Source: Roseibium album (GTDB lineage Bacteria; Pseudomonadota; Alphaproteobacteria; Rhizobiales; Stappiaceae). Taken from it: a DNA stretch of 64,000 nucleotides. Below are positions 25,288-33,519 of this stretch, piece by piece. The notes under the pieces were generated by a model, which was given only the letters and a program-made list of their open reading frames with translations, had not been told where the DNA came from and made no database searches. How positions within the stretch are numbered: position 1 is the stretch's first letter; each line of letters starts with the position of its first letter. Both the position numbers and the translations under genes were made by a program. Location of the stretch: assembly GCA_001404055.1 (NCBI GenBank), contig CXTY01000040.1:1-64000 (forward strand), read 5' to 3'.

Positions 25288-26886
25288 TTATTGTGTGATG
25301 ATTTCCGGCCCCATGAAGTAATAGGGCAAGAAGGTCGAGAGCGCCGGGACGTAGGTCACCAGGATCAGGAACGCAAGCAGCACCATCACGAAAGGTGCCG
25401 CAGCCTTTACCACTTGAACAAGACTCATGCCCGTAATACCCGATGTTACAAACAGGTTGAGACCAATAGGTGGCGTAATCATGCCGATTTCCATGTTAAC
25501 GACCATCAGGATGCCGAGATGGATCGGGTCAACGCCAAGCTCAAGGCCGATCGGGAACACAACCGGTGCCACGATCAGCAACAGGCCGGAGGGTTCCATG
25601 AACTGGCCCCCGATTAATAGGATAACGTTGACTGCAATCAGGAAGGTGAACCAGTTAAAGCCGGCTTCAACCATCCAGTCGGTGATCACCTGCGGGATTT
25701 GTTCCGCGGTGAGCGTATGTGCAAACAACAAGGCGTTGACGATGATGAACATCAGCATGATGGTCGTCTTCGCCGAATCTGTCAGGACTTTTTTGGTATC
25801 CTTGTGGAACATTGCCGGGAAGAACTTCCAGGCAATGATGCCAAGGTTCCGTCCCCAGACCTTGCCACCAGCCCCATAGGCAGCCGGCAATGCCGCCGGA
25901 CTAAGTCCACCGCGCAGAAGCGGATAGGCAACCAGCGACACAATGAGAACGATGGCACTGTCCAGTTCAAAGAAAGAACGTTCGCTGACCAGCATGGCAA
26001 TACCGGACCAGGCAAACATGGCAACAACAGCATAGGTAATGGCCTTGAACCCGGTCAGGGCCAGAGGTCCGTCCCCGTCGTCGATCCAGCCGACCCCTGA
26101 AAGCGGGCCCATGTCGCGATAGACGAAGAGCGCAATCAGGCAGGCGTAGACAGCCGCCACGGCGGCAGCTTCCGTCGGTGTGAAGATGCCAATATAGATG
26201 CCACCCAGGATGATAACCATCAGGAACAGACCAACAGCTGCCTGCGAAACCGAACTCCAAAGCTCTTTCCAGCCAGCCCACGGTTGCGCGGGCAACTTCT
26301 TGACCCGCGCCATGATGTAGATTGCGGTCATGAGCATCAGGCCAGCGATGATGCCGGGAATGACACCTGCAAAGAACATGCGGCCAACAGAAACATTGGT
26401 TGCGGCGGCATAGACAACCATCACAATGGAGGGTGGAATCAGGATGCCAAGGGTTCCTGCATTGGCAATTACGCCTGCGGCGAATTCCTTGGTGTATCCG
26501 GCCTGGCGCATGCCGGCGATGGCGATCGTACCAATGGCGACCACGGTCGCCGGAGATGACCCCGAAAGGGCCGCGAACAGCATGCAGGCAAAGACGCCTG
26601 CAATGGCAAGTCCACCGCGGATCCAGCCAACCGCATCAATGGAAAAGCGGATGATCCGCCGTGCCACGCCGCCGGTCGACATGAAACTGGACGCCAGAAT
26701 AAAGAACGGGATCGCCAGCAGCGTGAAGTTCTGCGAAGCATTGAACAGTTGAACCGCCACGGAACTCATCGAGTCATGACTGAACAGTGCGATAAAGAGG
26801 ACGGCAGACAAACCGAGCGAAACGGCAATCGGAACACCAAGGAACAGAAAGCCGAAGAGAAATAGGAAGAGAAATGCTGTTTCCAT
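25288..26886 (-). CDS. dctM: TRAP transporter large permease (DctM-like, with mid-protein insertion)
   Basis: A 532-residue membrane protein of the TRAP DctM/TctA-like family. N-terminal spans and conserved GGVARRIIRF, SGSSPATVVAIGTIAIAGMRQAGY and GILIPPSIVMVVYAAAT lie within about 70-185. The usual length is near 430; the excess is an insertion at about residues 258-365 with additional hydrophobic spans, before KTTIMLMFIIVNA. This is the longer class of DctM. With DctP and DctQ it takes up dicarboxylates by sodium or proton symport. Last gene of dctPQM. Confidence 0.92.
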   Translation of the reverse strand: METAFLFLFLFGFLFLGVPIAVSLGLSAVLFIALFSHDSMSSVAVQLFNASQNFTLLAIPFFILASSFMSTGGVARRIIRFSIDAVGWIRGGLAIAGVFACMLFAALSGSSPATVVAIGTIAIAGMRQAGYTKEFAAGVIANAGTLGILIPPSIVMVVYAAATNVSVGRMFFAGVIPGIIAGLMLMTAIYIMARVKKLPAQPWAGWKELWSSVSQAAVGLFLMVIILGGIYIGIFTPTEAAAVAAVYACLIALFVYRDMGPLSGVGWIDDGDGPLALTGFKAITYAVVAMFAWSGIAMLVSERSFFELDSAIVLIVSLVAYPLLRGGLSPAALPAAYGAGGKVWGRNLGIIAWKFFPAMFHKDTKKVLTDSAKTTIMLMFIIVNALLFAHTLTAEQIPQVITDWMVEAGFNWFTFLIAVNVILLIGGQFMEPSGLLLIVAPVVFPIGLELGVDPIHLGILMVVNMEIGMITPPIGLNLFVTSGITGMSLVQVVKAAAPFVMVLLAFLILVTYVPALSTFLPYYFMGPEIITQ

Positions 26887-26892
26887 CTGGCT

Positions 26893-27525
26893 TTAATCCT
26901 TCAGCACGTCTTTGTTTTCAGCCACCAGGTCTTCCGCTTCGTGAGCGGCGATCATGGTGTCTTTTTTGCCGGTGAGGATCAGCACGAAGGCTTGCGCGGC
27001 ACGAAAAGCAAGCAGGGCGAGACCAATGGGCAGGATGATATACGGCATCCAGCGCGGGACGCGTTCTTTCACGTCAAACCACTCCTGGACGAAAACTGGC
27101 CATTTCAGGTCTTCCATACCAATGGGCAACTTGTAGAATTTGGCGACATAGGCGTAGGCGCCCCCCGTCGAGCCCTTGTTCTCAAGTCCGAACAGGGCGC
27201 CAAACCAACCAGCGTCGAACAGGAGCGCCGCATAAAGAACTGTCAGGGCCGCTCCCGATAGGGCTGCAAGTCTGAACAGCGGTTTCGGCAGCAGATTGAC
27301 CACCGCATCAACGCCCAGGTGCGCACCAATCTTGATGCCGTAGCTCATGCCGAACAGGATCAACCAGGCAAACAGGACCCGGGTAAATTCGAGCGCTCCG
27401 CCCCAGCCGGAGTTGAAGCCATATCGGGCAACCACCTGACTGAAGGTTACGATGGTCATCAACGCCAGAATGAAGGCGAGGACGTTTTCCTCTAAGGAAT
27501 CGACAAACCGTCCAATGCTGGACAT
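26893..27525 (-). CDS. dctQ: TRAP transporter small permease (DctQ-like)
   Basis: A 210-residue membrane protein of the DctQ family with four expected spans. It has the opening EENVLAFILALMTIVTFSQVVARYGF and the central FTRVLFAWLILFGMSYGIKIGAHLGVD. It is somewhat longer than common DctQ proteins (about 165-180), with the surplus between spans three and four. It joins DctM to form the membrane complex. Six bp separate it from dctM. Confidence 0.92.
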   Translation of the reverse strand: MSSIGRFVDSLEENVLAFILALMTIVTFSQVVARYGFNSGWGGALEFTRVLFAWLILFGMSYGIKIGAHLGVDAVVNLLPKPLFRLAALSGAALTVLYAALLFDAGWFGALFGLENKGSTGGAYAYVAKFYKLPIGMEDLKWPVFVQEWFDVKERVPRWMPYIILPIGLALLAFRAAQAFVLILTGKKDTMIAAHEAEDLVAENKDVLKD

Positions 27526-27606
27526 GAAGGCCCCCCTACCGGCGCGTAACGCCCGGCCTTGCGCCGCGTTCGACGCGACTTGTTGGTATGAAATGTTGGG
27601 TGCGCA

Positions 27607-27630
27607 GATGGGCCCTCATCTGGGCCCATC
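27607..27630 (-). terminator. Hairpin between dctP and dctQ
   Basis: GATGGGCCC and GGGCCCATC (27607-27615, 27622-27630) form a perfect 9-bp stem with a 6-base loop, 19 bp past the dctP stop. No T-run follows, so it is more likely an mRNA stabiliser that lets DctP exceed DctQM than a full terminator. Confidence 0.6.
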
Positions 27631-27648
27631 CGTCTTATTATTCAGGTT

Positions 27649-28656
27649 TTAGCTAGCCTGATTGGAAGCAACAGCGGCGTCGATGACGTCCTGACCGATG
27701 TCATCCTGGAACTTGCCCCAGACCGGCTTCATGGTTTTGACCCACTCATCACGCTGCTCAGGTGTCAGCTGACGGACAACACCCTTGTTTTCAATGATCT
27801 TTTCTTTGTTTGCAGCATTGATTTCTGTGGAACGCGCGTTGTACTCGTCGGCCACTTCATTGAAGATCGTCAGGAACTGATCACGCGTACCAGCTTCCAG
27901 GCTGTCCAGCCACTCCTGGGAGGTCACTGCAAGATAGGTCAACAGCTGGTGGTTGGTTTCAGTTGTGCCGTCCTGAACTTCAAAGAACTTCTTGGTGTAG
28001 ATGTTGGACCATGTGTTTTCCTGACCATCAACAACACCCGTCTGAAGCGCACCGTAAACTTCCTTGAAAGCCAGTTTCTGGGCGTTAGCACCCATGGCTT
28101 CGATCATGGCCACAGCCACGTCAGATGTTTGAACGCGGAACTTCAGGCCTTTGGCATCGCTAGGTACCAGAAGCGGCTTATTCGCAGAAAACTGCTTCAG
28201 ACCATTAAAGACGTATCCAAGACCGACGAAACCGTAGTCGGACATTGCGCCGAGCAGTTCCTGACCCTTTTCACCCTTGGTAAAGGTGGTGACTGCGTCC
28301 ATGTTGGAGAACAGGAACGGCAAATCGAATACGCGGTACTTCAGAGTGTAGGACTCGAACTTGGACAGAGACGGCGCAGCAAGCTGAACGTCACCGAGAA
28401 GCAAAGCTTCCATCACCTTGTTGTCGTCAAACAGCTGAGATGACGGGAACACCTGCATGCAGGCCTTGCCATCCATTTCAGAATTGATGCGGGCTGCAAG
28501 AGCCGTCGCCATTTCGCCTTTCGGGTGACCCTGAGCGGACACAACGTGGCTGAACTTGATGACAACTTCGCCATCACCACACTCATCTGCTGCATGCGCA
28601 GCAGAAGACATGGCGAAGGAAGCCGCAGCAGCAGCGGCGATTACAAATTTTTTCAT
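27649..28656 (-). CDS. dctP: TRAP transporter solute-binding protein, C4-dicarboxylate type (DctP-like)
   Basis: A 335-residue periplasmic binding protein. A signal peptide is at 1-22 (ending AAHA). The mature part has IKFSHVVSAQGHPKG, FPSSQLFDDNKVMEALLLGDVQLAAPSLSKF and FDLPFLF, then the carboxylate-binding Arg region KGLKFRVQTSDV, all close to classical DctP. Start at 28656 is chosen because GGGAGG is seven bases upstream; a start at 28680 would precede that site. Control by sigma-54 is supported by a promoter at 28735-28749. Likely substrates: succinate, fumarate, malate. Confidence 0.92.
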   Translation of the reverse strand: MKKFVIAAAAAASFAMSSAAHAADECGDGEVVIKFSHVVSAQGHPKGEMATALAARINSEMDGKACMQVFPSSQLFDDNKVMEALLLGDVQLAAPSLSKFESYTLKYRVFDLPFLFSNMDAVTTFTKGEKGQELLGAMSDYGFVGLGYVFNGLKQFSANKPLLVPSDAKGLKFRVQTSDVAVAMIEAMGANAQKLAFKEVYGALQTGVVDGQENTWSNIYTKKFFEVQDGTTETNHQLLTYLAVTSQEWLDSLEAGTRDQFLTIFNEVADEYNARSTEINAANKEKIIENKGVVRQLTPEQRDEWVKTMKPVWGKFQDDIGQDVIDAAVASNQAS

Positions 28657-28734
28657 CTGATGTCCTCCCAGACATTTCAATATGGCGGCCGCATGAACGG
28701 CCGGACAGCACTGTGGCTGGTCGGAGCCTTAATG

Positions 28735-28749
28735 GCAAAGTACGTGCCA
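28735..28749 (-). promoter_or_regulatory. Sigma-54 promoter of the dctPQM operon
   Basis: Read on the minus strand, TGGCACGTACTTTGC matches the -24/-12 consensus TGGCACG-N4-TTGC at every conserved base. It lies about 80 bp before the dctP start. A DctD-type sigma-54 activator is encoded 1.6 kb away, so the match is functionally coherent. Confidence 0.88.
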
Positions 28750-28791
28750 ACTTTTGGAAATGGCACAAAATCGCCATTTTCAGAACTTCAA

Positions 28792-28871
28792 TGTCTGGAC
28801 ACGCTGGATGCCTGGAGGAAATTAGGTAAGAAATGGGTAGTCTTTGACACATGGAATTGGTCAGATGTGTC
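28792..28871 (-). promoter_or_regulatory. Two dyads upstream of the sigma-54 promoter, possible DctD binding sites
   Basis: TGTCTGGACA (28792-28801) is an imperfect-centre palindrome. GACACAT (28846-28852) and ATGTGTC (28865-28871) are perfect arms 12 bases apart. They are 43 and about 97 bp upstream of the -24 element, where upstream activator sites for sigma-54 enhancer proteins normally lie. The second also touches the end region of the neighbouring sigma-factor gene. Binding is inference. Confidence 0.5.
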
Positions 28872-28895
28872 GGTTTCGACCCATCCAAAACTGGC

Positions 28896-29816
28896 CTAGT
28901 GCCACAAGGCCCCACTGCTTGGATCAAAATGTACAATACATTCCAGCTGGGCGAGTTTCTCCGGATTGCGGATCATGAAAAACTGGTCAATGAGACCTTC
29001 CTCGGAAAAACCGAGCGTCAAGGCAGTCTCGATCCTTGAACCGTCGTGAAGGACAAGGCCACGCATTCCGTTGATTTCAATTTCCAAGACCTGTCCCTTT
29101 CCCTCTGTCCAAATCCGTCCAAGAATTTTGACAATGTACTTCGAGACCATCTCCGACCCCTCGAGGATCCGGGTGATGGCAGCCACTTTGCCACCACCAT
29201 CGGAGCGATACTGAACCGAATCTGTCAGCAAACCGGCCAATTGCTCGGTGGAACCTGTTTCGATTGCAGACATGAAGGCCTTGAGGAAGGTATCCTGCTG
29301 TTGAGCAGTGGGAACGGACCTGGCCGATTGAGAGCGGACAAATCGCGCGGCCCGGGACACCAGTTGCCGGCATCCGGCTTCGCTCAATTGCAACGTCTCG
29401 GCGACTTCCGGATAAGGTTTACCGAAGACCTCTCTGAGGAGATAAGCTGCACGTTCCTTGGGTGTCAGCCGCTCAAGCAACATCAGGAATGCGGTTGTCA
29501 GCGACTGCGCCTTTTCCAGATCGGCTTCAGGATCTGTTCCTGCATCGGTCTGGAGTGGTTCGGGGATCCACGGGCCGACATAGTCGACCCGTTTCCGATG
29601 CGCAGCCTTGAGGTAATCCAGACAACAATTGGTGCAGACTGTGGTCAGGAACGCTTCGGGATTTGAGACCTTCCCCTGATCAACGCCCTGCCATTTGATG
29701 AACGTATCCTGGACGACGTCTTCCGCGTCCGCCATGGATCCGAGCATCCGATAGGCCAGACCAAGAAGGCGAGGCCTGGAATTTTCGAATATTCTGCTGT
29801 CCGAATGTTCGCTCAT
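28896..29816 (-). CDS. ECF41-family RNA polymerase sigma factor (SigJ-like)
   Basis: A 306-residue ECF sigma factor with regions 2 and 4 in the first 170 residues (YRMLGSMADAEDVVQDTFIKW; ERLTPKERAAYLLREVFG) and a SnoaL-like C-terminal extension. The three ECF41 hallmarks are visible: WIPEPL in the linker, DGGGK in the extension and NPEKL near the end. In ECF41 factors this extension controls activity in place of an anti-sigma. It follows the carboxymuconolactone-decarboxylase-like gene with one base between; the ATG at 29816 is preferred over one at 29840 that overlaps that gene. Confidence 0.92.
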   Translation of the reverse strand: MSEHSDSRIFENSRPRLLGLAYRMLGSMADAEDVVQDTFIKWQGVDQGKVSNPEAFLTTVCTNCCLDYLKAAHRKRVDYVGPWIPEPLQTDAGTDPEADLEKAQSLTTAFLMLLERLTPKERAAYLLREVFGKPYPEVAETLQLSEAGCRQLVSRAARFVRSQSARSVPTAQQQDTFLKAFMSAIETGSTEQLAGLLTDSVQYRSDGGGKVAAITRILEGSEMVSKYIVKILGRIWTEGKGQVLEIEINGMRGLVLHDGSRIETALTLGFSEEGLIDQFFMIRNPEKLAQLECIVHFDPSSGALWH

Positions 29817-29817
29817 A

Positions 29818-30249
29818 TCAGTGGTTCGAAATCTGTACACGGTTCCACAGATTGATCATTGCGACAGCGGCTGTGATCGCACTGATCTGTGCATCTTCGA
29901 AATGTGCCCGCAGGTCTTGGCGCAAGGCTCCATAGTCTGTGTCTGTTGCAAGGTTGGTGAGCGCCTCGGTGTAGGCAAAAGCAGCCTTTTCTGCCGGCGA
30001 GAAGTCATCCACGTGACGCCAGACAACAAGCCGTTGCAGCCGTTCCAGGCTTTCGCCCTCTTTCAGCGCCTCTTCGATGTGCATTTTGACGCAATATGCG
30101 CACTGGTTGATCTGGGAGGCTCTCAGGTCGATCAGGTGGCGCAACTTGGGCTCGAGATCCGCCTTGCCGATTTCGCCACTTGCAGCAACAAAGCACTTCG
30201 CGATCGCAGGCACATTTTCATAATGGTTGACGGCATTCTGTTTAGTCAT
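29818..30249 (-). CDS. Carboxymuconolactone decarboxylase/AhpD-family protein
   Basis: A 143-residue AhpD-like protein. The CxxC motif is in INQCAYCVKMHIEEA (about residues 52-66), with the following His typical of peroxidase-type members. ECF41 sigma factors are known to be encoded beside carboxymuconolactone decarboxylase-like, oxidoreductase or epimerase (COE) genes, their main targets. A matching promoter lies 38 bp upstream. Likely role: thiol-dependent detoxification; substrate unknown. Confidence 0.9.
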   Translation of the reverse strand: MTKQNAVNHYENVPAIAKCFVAASGEIGKADLEPKLRHLIDLRASQINQCAYCVKMHIEEALKEGESLERLQRLVVWRHVDDFSPAEKAAFAYTEALTNLATDTDYGALRQDLRAHFEDAQISAITAAVAMINLWNRVQISNH

Positions 30250-30286
30250 GAGTGTCTCCGTAAGAGAATTTGAACTACACTCGGTT

Positions 30287-30313
30287 GACGATCCTGCTGA
30301 CCGCCTTGTGACA
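30287..30313 (-). promoter_or_regulatory. ECF41-type promoter
   Basis: On the minus strand TGTCACA (30307-30313) and CGTC (30287-30290) are 16 bases apart, matching the -35 and -10 elements reported for ECF41 factors. It lies 38 bp before the AhpD-like gene, the first gene of the pair, so the sigma factor probably drives its own operon. Confidence 0.8.
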
Positions 30314-30347
30314 TCTTCATTCGATTTTTTTGATCCCGGTCTGAATT

Positions 30348-31682
30348 TTATGCCGGTTGGCCGTCGTCCTTGCCCAATCCGTGTTTTCGCATTTTTTCGT
30401 AAAGCGCTTTTCTGGAAAGACCCAAATTTTCATAGGTCGGCTTGATGACACCGTCATTTCGTTTGAGTTCTGCTGCAATAACCGCACGCTCAAAAGATGC
30501 TACTTGCTCAAAAAGCGTAGACCCCGTGTCGTCCTGCGCTTCAGCCGCCTGTTCGAGCCCAAGGACAAAACGGTCGGCAACATTGCGCAACTCACGCACA
30601 TTTCCCAACCAGTCGCGAGCCATCAGGCTCGCCAGATATTTTTCCGAAAGATCAGGAATTTCGCGCCGATAGCGCGCCCGTGCCTCGACTGCCAAGTGCT
30701 GGAACAGCAAGGGAATGTCTTCAAGCCGTTCCCGCAAGGGTGGAATTTCCACGTTTACGACATTGAGACGGTAGAAAAGATCAACACGAAACCGACCTTC
30801 CTTGCCTGCAGCTTCCAAGTCTTCCTTGGTCGCTGCAATGAAGCGCACATCCAACTCGATCGGCTTGTTGGACCCCAACCGCTCAATGGTACGGCTCTCA
30901 ATCACCCGGAGTAACTTGACCTGCAACTCCAAAGGCATGGATTCAATTTCATCGAGAAACACCGAACCGCCGTGCGCGTGCTCCAATTTTCCGATCCGTT
31001 GACCGCTGGCCCCGGTAAACGCGCCTTTCTCGTGGCCGAAGAGTTCCGACTCGATAATCTCAGCCGGGAGTGCACCGCAATTGAGAGCGACAAACGGCTT
31101 TTGCTTCCTCGGCCCTTCATCGTGAAGTGCACGCGCAACGACTTCCTTTCCGGAGCCCGTTTCACCGAGAATGAGCACATCAGCGTCCGTATTGGCGAGC
31201 GCCATGACATTGCGACGCAGCAGTTCCATTGCCGGTGTCCGGCCAACCAGGCGACTTTCCAACCCGGTCCGGTCTGCAAGTTCCTCGCGGAGCTTCCGGT
31301 TTTCAAGAACCAGGCGCCGCTTGTCCAAAGCACGTTCCACAACAGAGGCAAGCCGGGAGACCGAAAAGGGCTTTTCCATAAAATCGTAAGCGCCCGCCCG
31401 CATGGCCTCGACAGCCAGTGGCACGTCGCCATGACCAGTGATCAGGACAACAGGGAGCGCAGGATCAATTTCGGAAGCCTGTTTCATCACCTTGAACCCG
31501 TCCGTACCGGGCATCCGGATATCGGTCACCAGAACACCATAGAAACCACGATTGATACGTTCGAATGCTTCTTCAGGGTTGCCGGTAGCGAAAACGTCCT
31601 GACCGGAAAGTTCAAGGCCTTGGCTCAAGGACCTGCGAAGGTCCGCTTCATCGTCAATTAACAGGACGGTCGCCTGATCCAT
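30348..31682 (-). CDS. dctD: Sigma-54-dependent response regulator, DctD-like
   Basis: A 444-residue NtrC-family regulator. A receiver domain at 1-120 has the acidic pair LIDDE and phosphorylation Asp54 (VTDIRMPG). The AAA+ domain (about 145-375) has Walker A GETGSGKE and the GAFTGA loop that contacts sigma-54. A Fis-type HTH lies at the C-terminus (NLGLSRKALYEKMRKHGL). The kinase gene ends 5 bp upstream. Target: the sigma-54 promoter of dctPQM at 28735-28749. Confidence 0.93.
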   Translation of the reverse strand: MDQATVLLIDDEADLRRSLSQGLELSGQDVFATGNPEEAFERINRGFYGVLVTDIRMPGTDGFKVMKQASEIDPALPVVLITGHGDVPLAVEAMRAGAYDFMEKPFSVSRLASVVERALDKRRLVLENRKLREELADRTGLESRLVGRTPAMELLRRNVMALANTDADVLILGETGSGKEVVARALHDEGPRKQKPFVALNCGALPAEIIESELFGHEKGAFTGASGQRIGKLEHAHGGSVFLDEIESMPLELQVKLLRVIESRTIERLGSNKPIELDVRFIAATKEDLEAAGKEGRFRVDLFYRLNVVNVEIPPLRERLEDIPLLFQHLAVEARARYRREIPDLSEKYLASLMARDWLGNVRELRNVADRFVLGLEQAAEAQDDTGSTLFEQVASFERAVIAAELKRNDGVIKPTYENLGLSRKALYEKMRKHGLGKDDGQPA

Positions 31683-31687
31683 ACTTA

Positions 31688-33499
31688 CTATTCCGCCGCT
31701 AACATGCGTTTATCCGCTTTCGGCAGACGCATGATGAACTGAGCGCCTCCCTCTTCCCGATTCGCTGCTTTCAGCGATCCTGAGAAGTCATGAACGATTT
31801 TATAGGCAATGGACAAGCCGAGCCCCAGGCCTGCACCCACATCCTTGGTGGTAAAAAACGGGTCGAAAATTTGCGGCAAGGCATCTGCATCAATGCCTGG
31901 ACCATTGTCGCTGACGGACAAAACAGCTTCCGTCTTTTCTACATGCAAAGACATGCGCACCTCAGGAGCGGCGCAGGTGCCGACAGCATCAAGAGCATTG
32001 GAAAGAAGATTGATCACCACCTGCTCAAGGCGAATTCGACCTCCCTTGACGATGATATCTTCGTCGGGAAGAGAAAGGTCCAACTTCACTTCACTCTGTT
32101 TGATCTGAGGTTGAAGCAGCAGCATTGCCTCGTCAATCACCTGGCGCAGTGACACAGGCTTGATATCCGTCCCAGATTTTCGGGTGAAGCCCTTCAACGT
32201 TTTGGCGATTTCCGCCATACGGTCGACCATGCCGCCAATCCGGGTCAGATTTGTCTGAGCCTCGCCAGCACGCCCGCGCTCGATCAGCATGCCTGCGATT
32301 TCAGCATCCGAGCGAATCGCAGCCAGTGGCTGATTGTATTCATGACTAAGAGCTGCCGACATTCTGCCGAGCGTTGCCAGCTTGGCTGCCTGAACAAGTT
32401 CGGCCTGAGTAAGGCGCAGGTTGGCCTCGGCCTGTTCGCGTTCTTTCACTTCCTGTTCCAGCAACACATTTGCCTTGCGCAGTTCGGCTGTGCGGCTTTG
32501 CACCGTCCGTTCAAGGCGAAGAGCGGCTGCCCTGTTCCGTCGTTCCTGGCGCGTAAATTCTTCCCTGCGCACAATCAGAAACCAGATACCTCCTGCTGCG
32601 ATGACACAAACGAGAAGAGCAACCAGCATGGCCCAACCAGAGCGCTGGCGCGCGTCTTCTATGTTGACCAGCGTTCTGACTTCCCATCCCAAAACAGGCA
32701 AATTTGCTTTCAATTGCATGAAGTTGTCAGCTGCTGCTGTTGTCGGGAGCAATAGTTCCAACCTTCCTACAAAAGACAATTGTGCAATATCACCACCAGA
32801 GTTCAGCCCGGTCCAGGGTTGGCCCCGCCAATCAGGAATGTTGGTCACAACCACACGCCCATCATCATCAAGCGCCAGGAGTGGGTCCTTGCTAAGGGCC
32901 CAGGCCTGTTCCACGTCCTCCAGGCTCACCCTGACCGCCAGAACACCCACGAGTTGGCCATTGCGGCGCAGAGGCGAAGCAAACACATAGTTTGAAGGTT
33001 CTCCAGGTGTGCCGGGGATCAACTGGCGTCCCAACTGGCCCTGTTTCGCCTGTTCGAACGCTTGCGGAATGGTCGTTGAGCCACCAATCGACCCGGCGGG
33101 AATTCCATCCTGGCTTGAAACGATGACCTTGCCGGTTAAATCCATCAACCAGACTTCTTCGGCTCCCGACATCCCTGCAGCAACGGCAGCAATTCCAGGA
33201 TCAGCAGGGGCGTCGTCACCGGAGATCAGCTGACCGATGTCCGGCCCCCTTGCCAGCAGTGGTGATAACAATCGAAATTTGTCGAGCAGCCGTTCCAATA
33301 CTGCGGTCTGCACAGCAAGGTTGGCTTCCGCCCTGGTTTCAAGTTCGGCCAAAGTAATTCGAAGACTGGCAAGACCCGTCAGCCACATGATCACCAATGT
33401 GGCCAGGACCATTGCCGCTCCAATACCCATTTTCAGCTTGCGCCAGGTTCGGCGCTTGGATTCACGTAACATCCGGCCAGTATAATGGAGCTTGTTCAT
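31688..33499 (-). CDS. dctB: Sensor histidine kinase, DctB-like
   Basis: A 603-residue membrane kinase. One span near residues 25-45 and a second near 285-310 enclose a periplasmic sensor domain of the Cache type (DLTGKVIVSSQDGIPAG, SPLRRNGQLVGVLAVRVSLED). A coiled coil follows, then the phospho-acceptor box ALSHEYNQPLAAIRSDAE and an ATPase domain with NLLSNALDA, DNGPGI and GLGLGLSI. This matches DctB, which senses C4-dicarboxylates and phosphorylates DctD. Slightly unusual: Tyr replaces Ile in the SHEINQPL motif. Confidence 0.9.
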   Translation of the reverse strand: MNKLHYTGRMLRESKRRTWRKLKMGIGAAMVLATLVIMWLTGLASLRITLAELETRAEANLAVQTAVLERLLDKFRLLSPLLARGPDIGQLISGDDAPADPGIAAVAAGMSGAEEVWLMDLTGKVIVSSQDGIPAGSIGGSTTIPQAFEQAKQGQLGRQLIPGTPGEPSNYVFASPLRRNGQLVGVLAVRVSLEDVEQAWALSKDPLLALDDDGRVVVTNIPDWRGQPWTGLNSGGDIAQLSFVGRLELLLPTTAAADNFMQLKANLPVLGWEVRTLVNIEDARQRSGWAMLVALLVCVIAAGGIWFLIVRREEFTRQERRNRAAALRLERTVQSRTAELRKANVLLEQEVKEREQAEANLRLTQAELVQAAKLATLGRMSAALSHEYNQPLAAIRSDAEIAGMLIERGRAGEAQTNLTRIGGMVDRMAEIAKTLKGFTRKSGTDIKPVSLRQVIDEAMLLLQPQIKQSEVKLDLSLPDEDIIVKGGRIRLEQVVINLLSNALDAVGTCAAPEVRMSLHVEKTEAVLSVSDNGPGIDADALPQIFDPFFTTKDVGAGLGLGLSIAYKIVHDFSGSLKAANREEGGAQFIMRLPKADKRMLAAE

Positions 33500-33519
33500 C
33501 CGTGAAGTCAGGCGATCTA

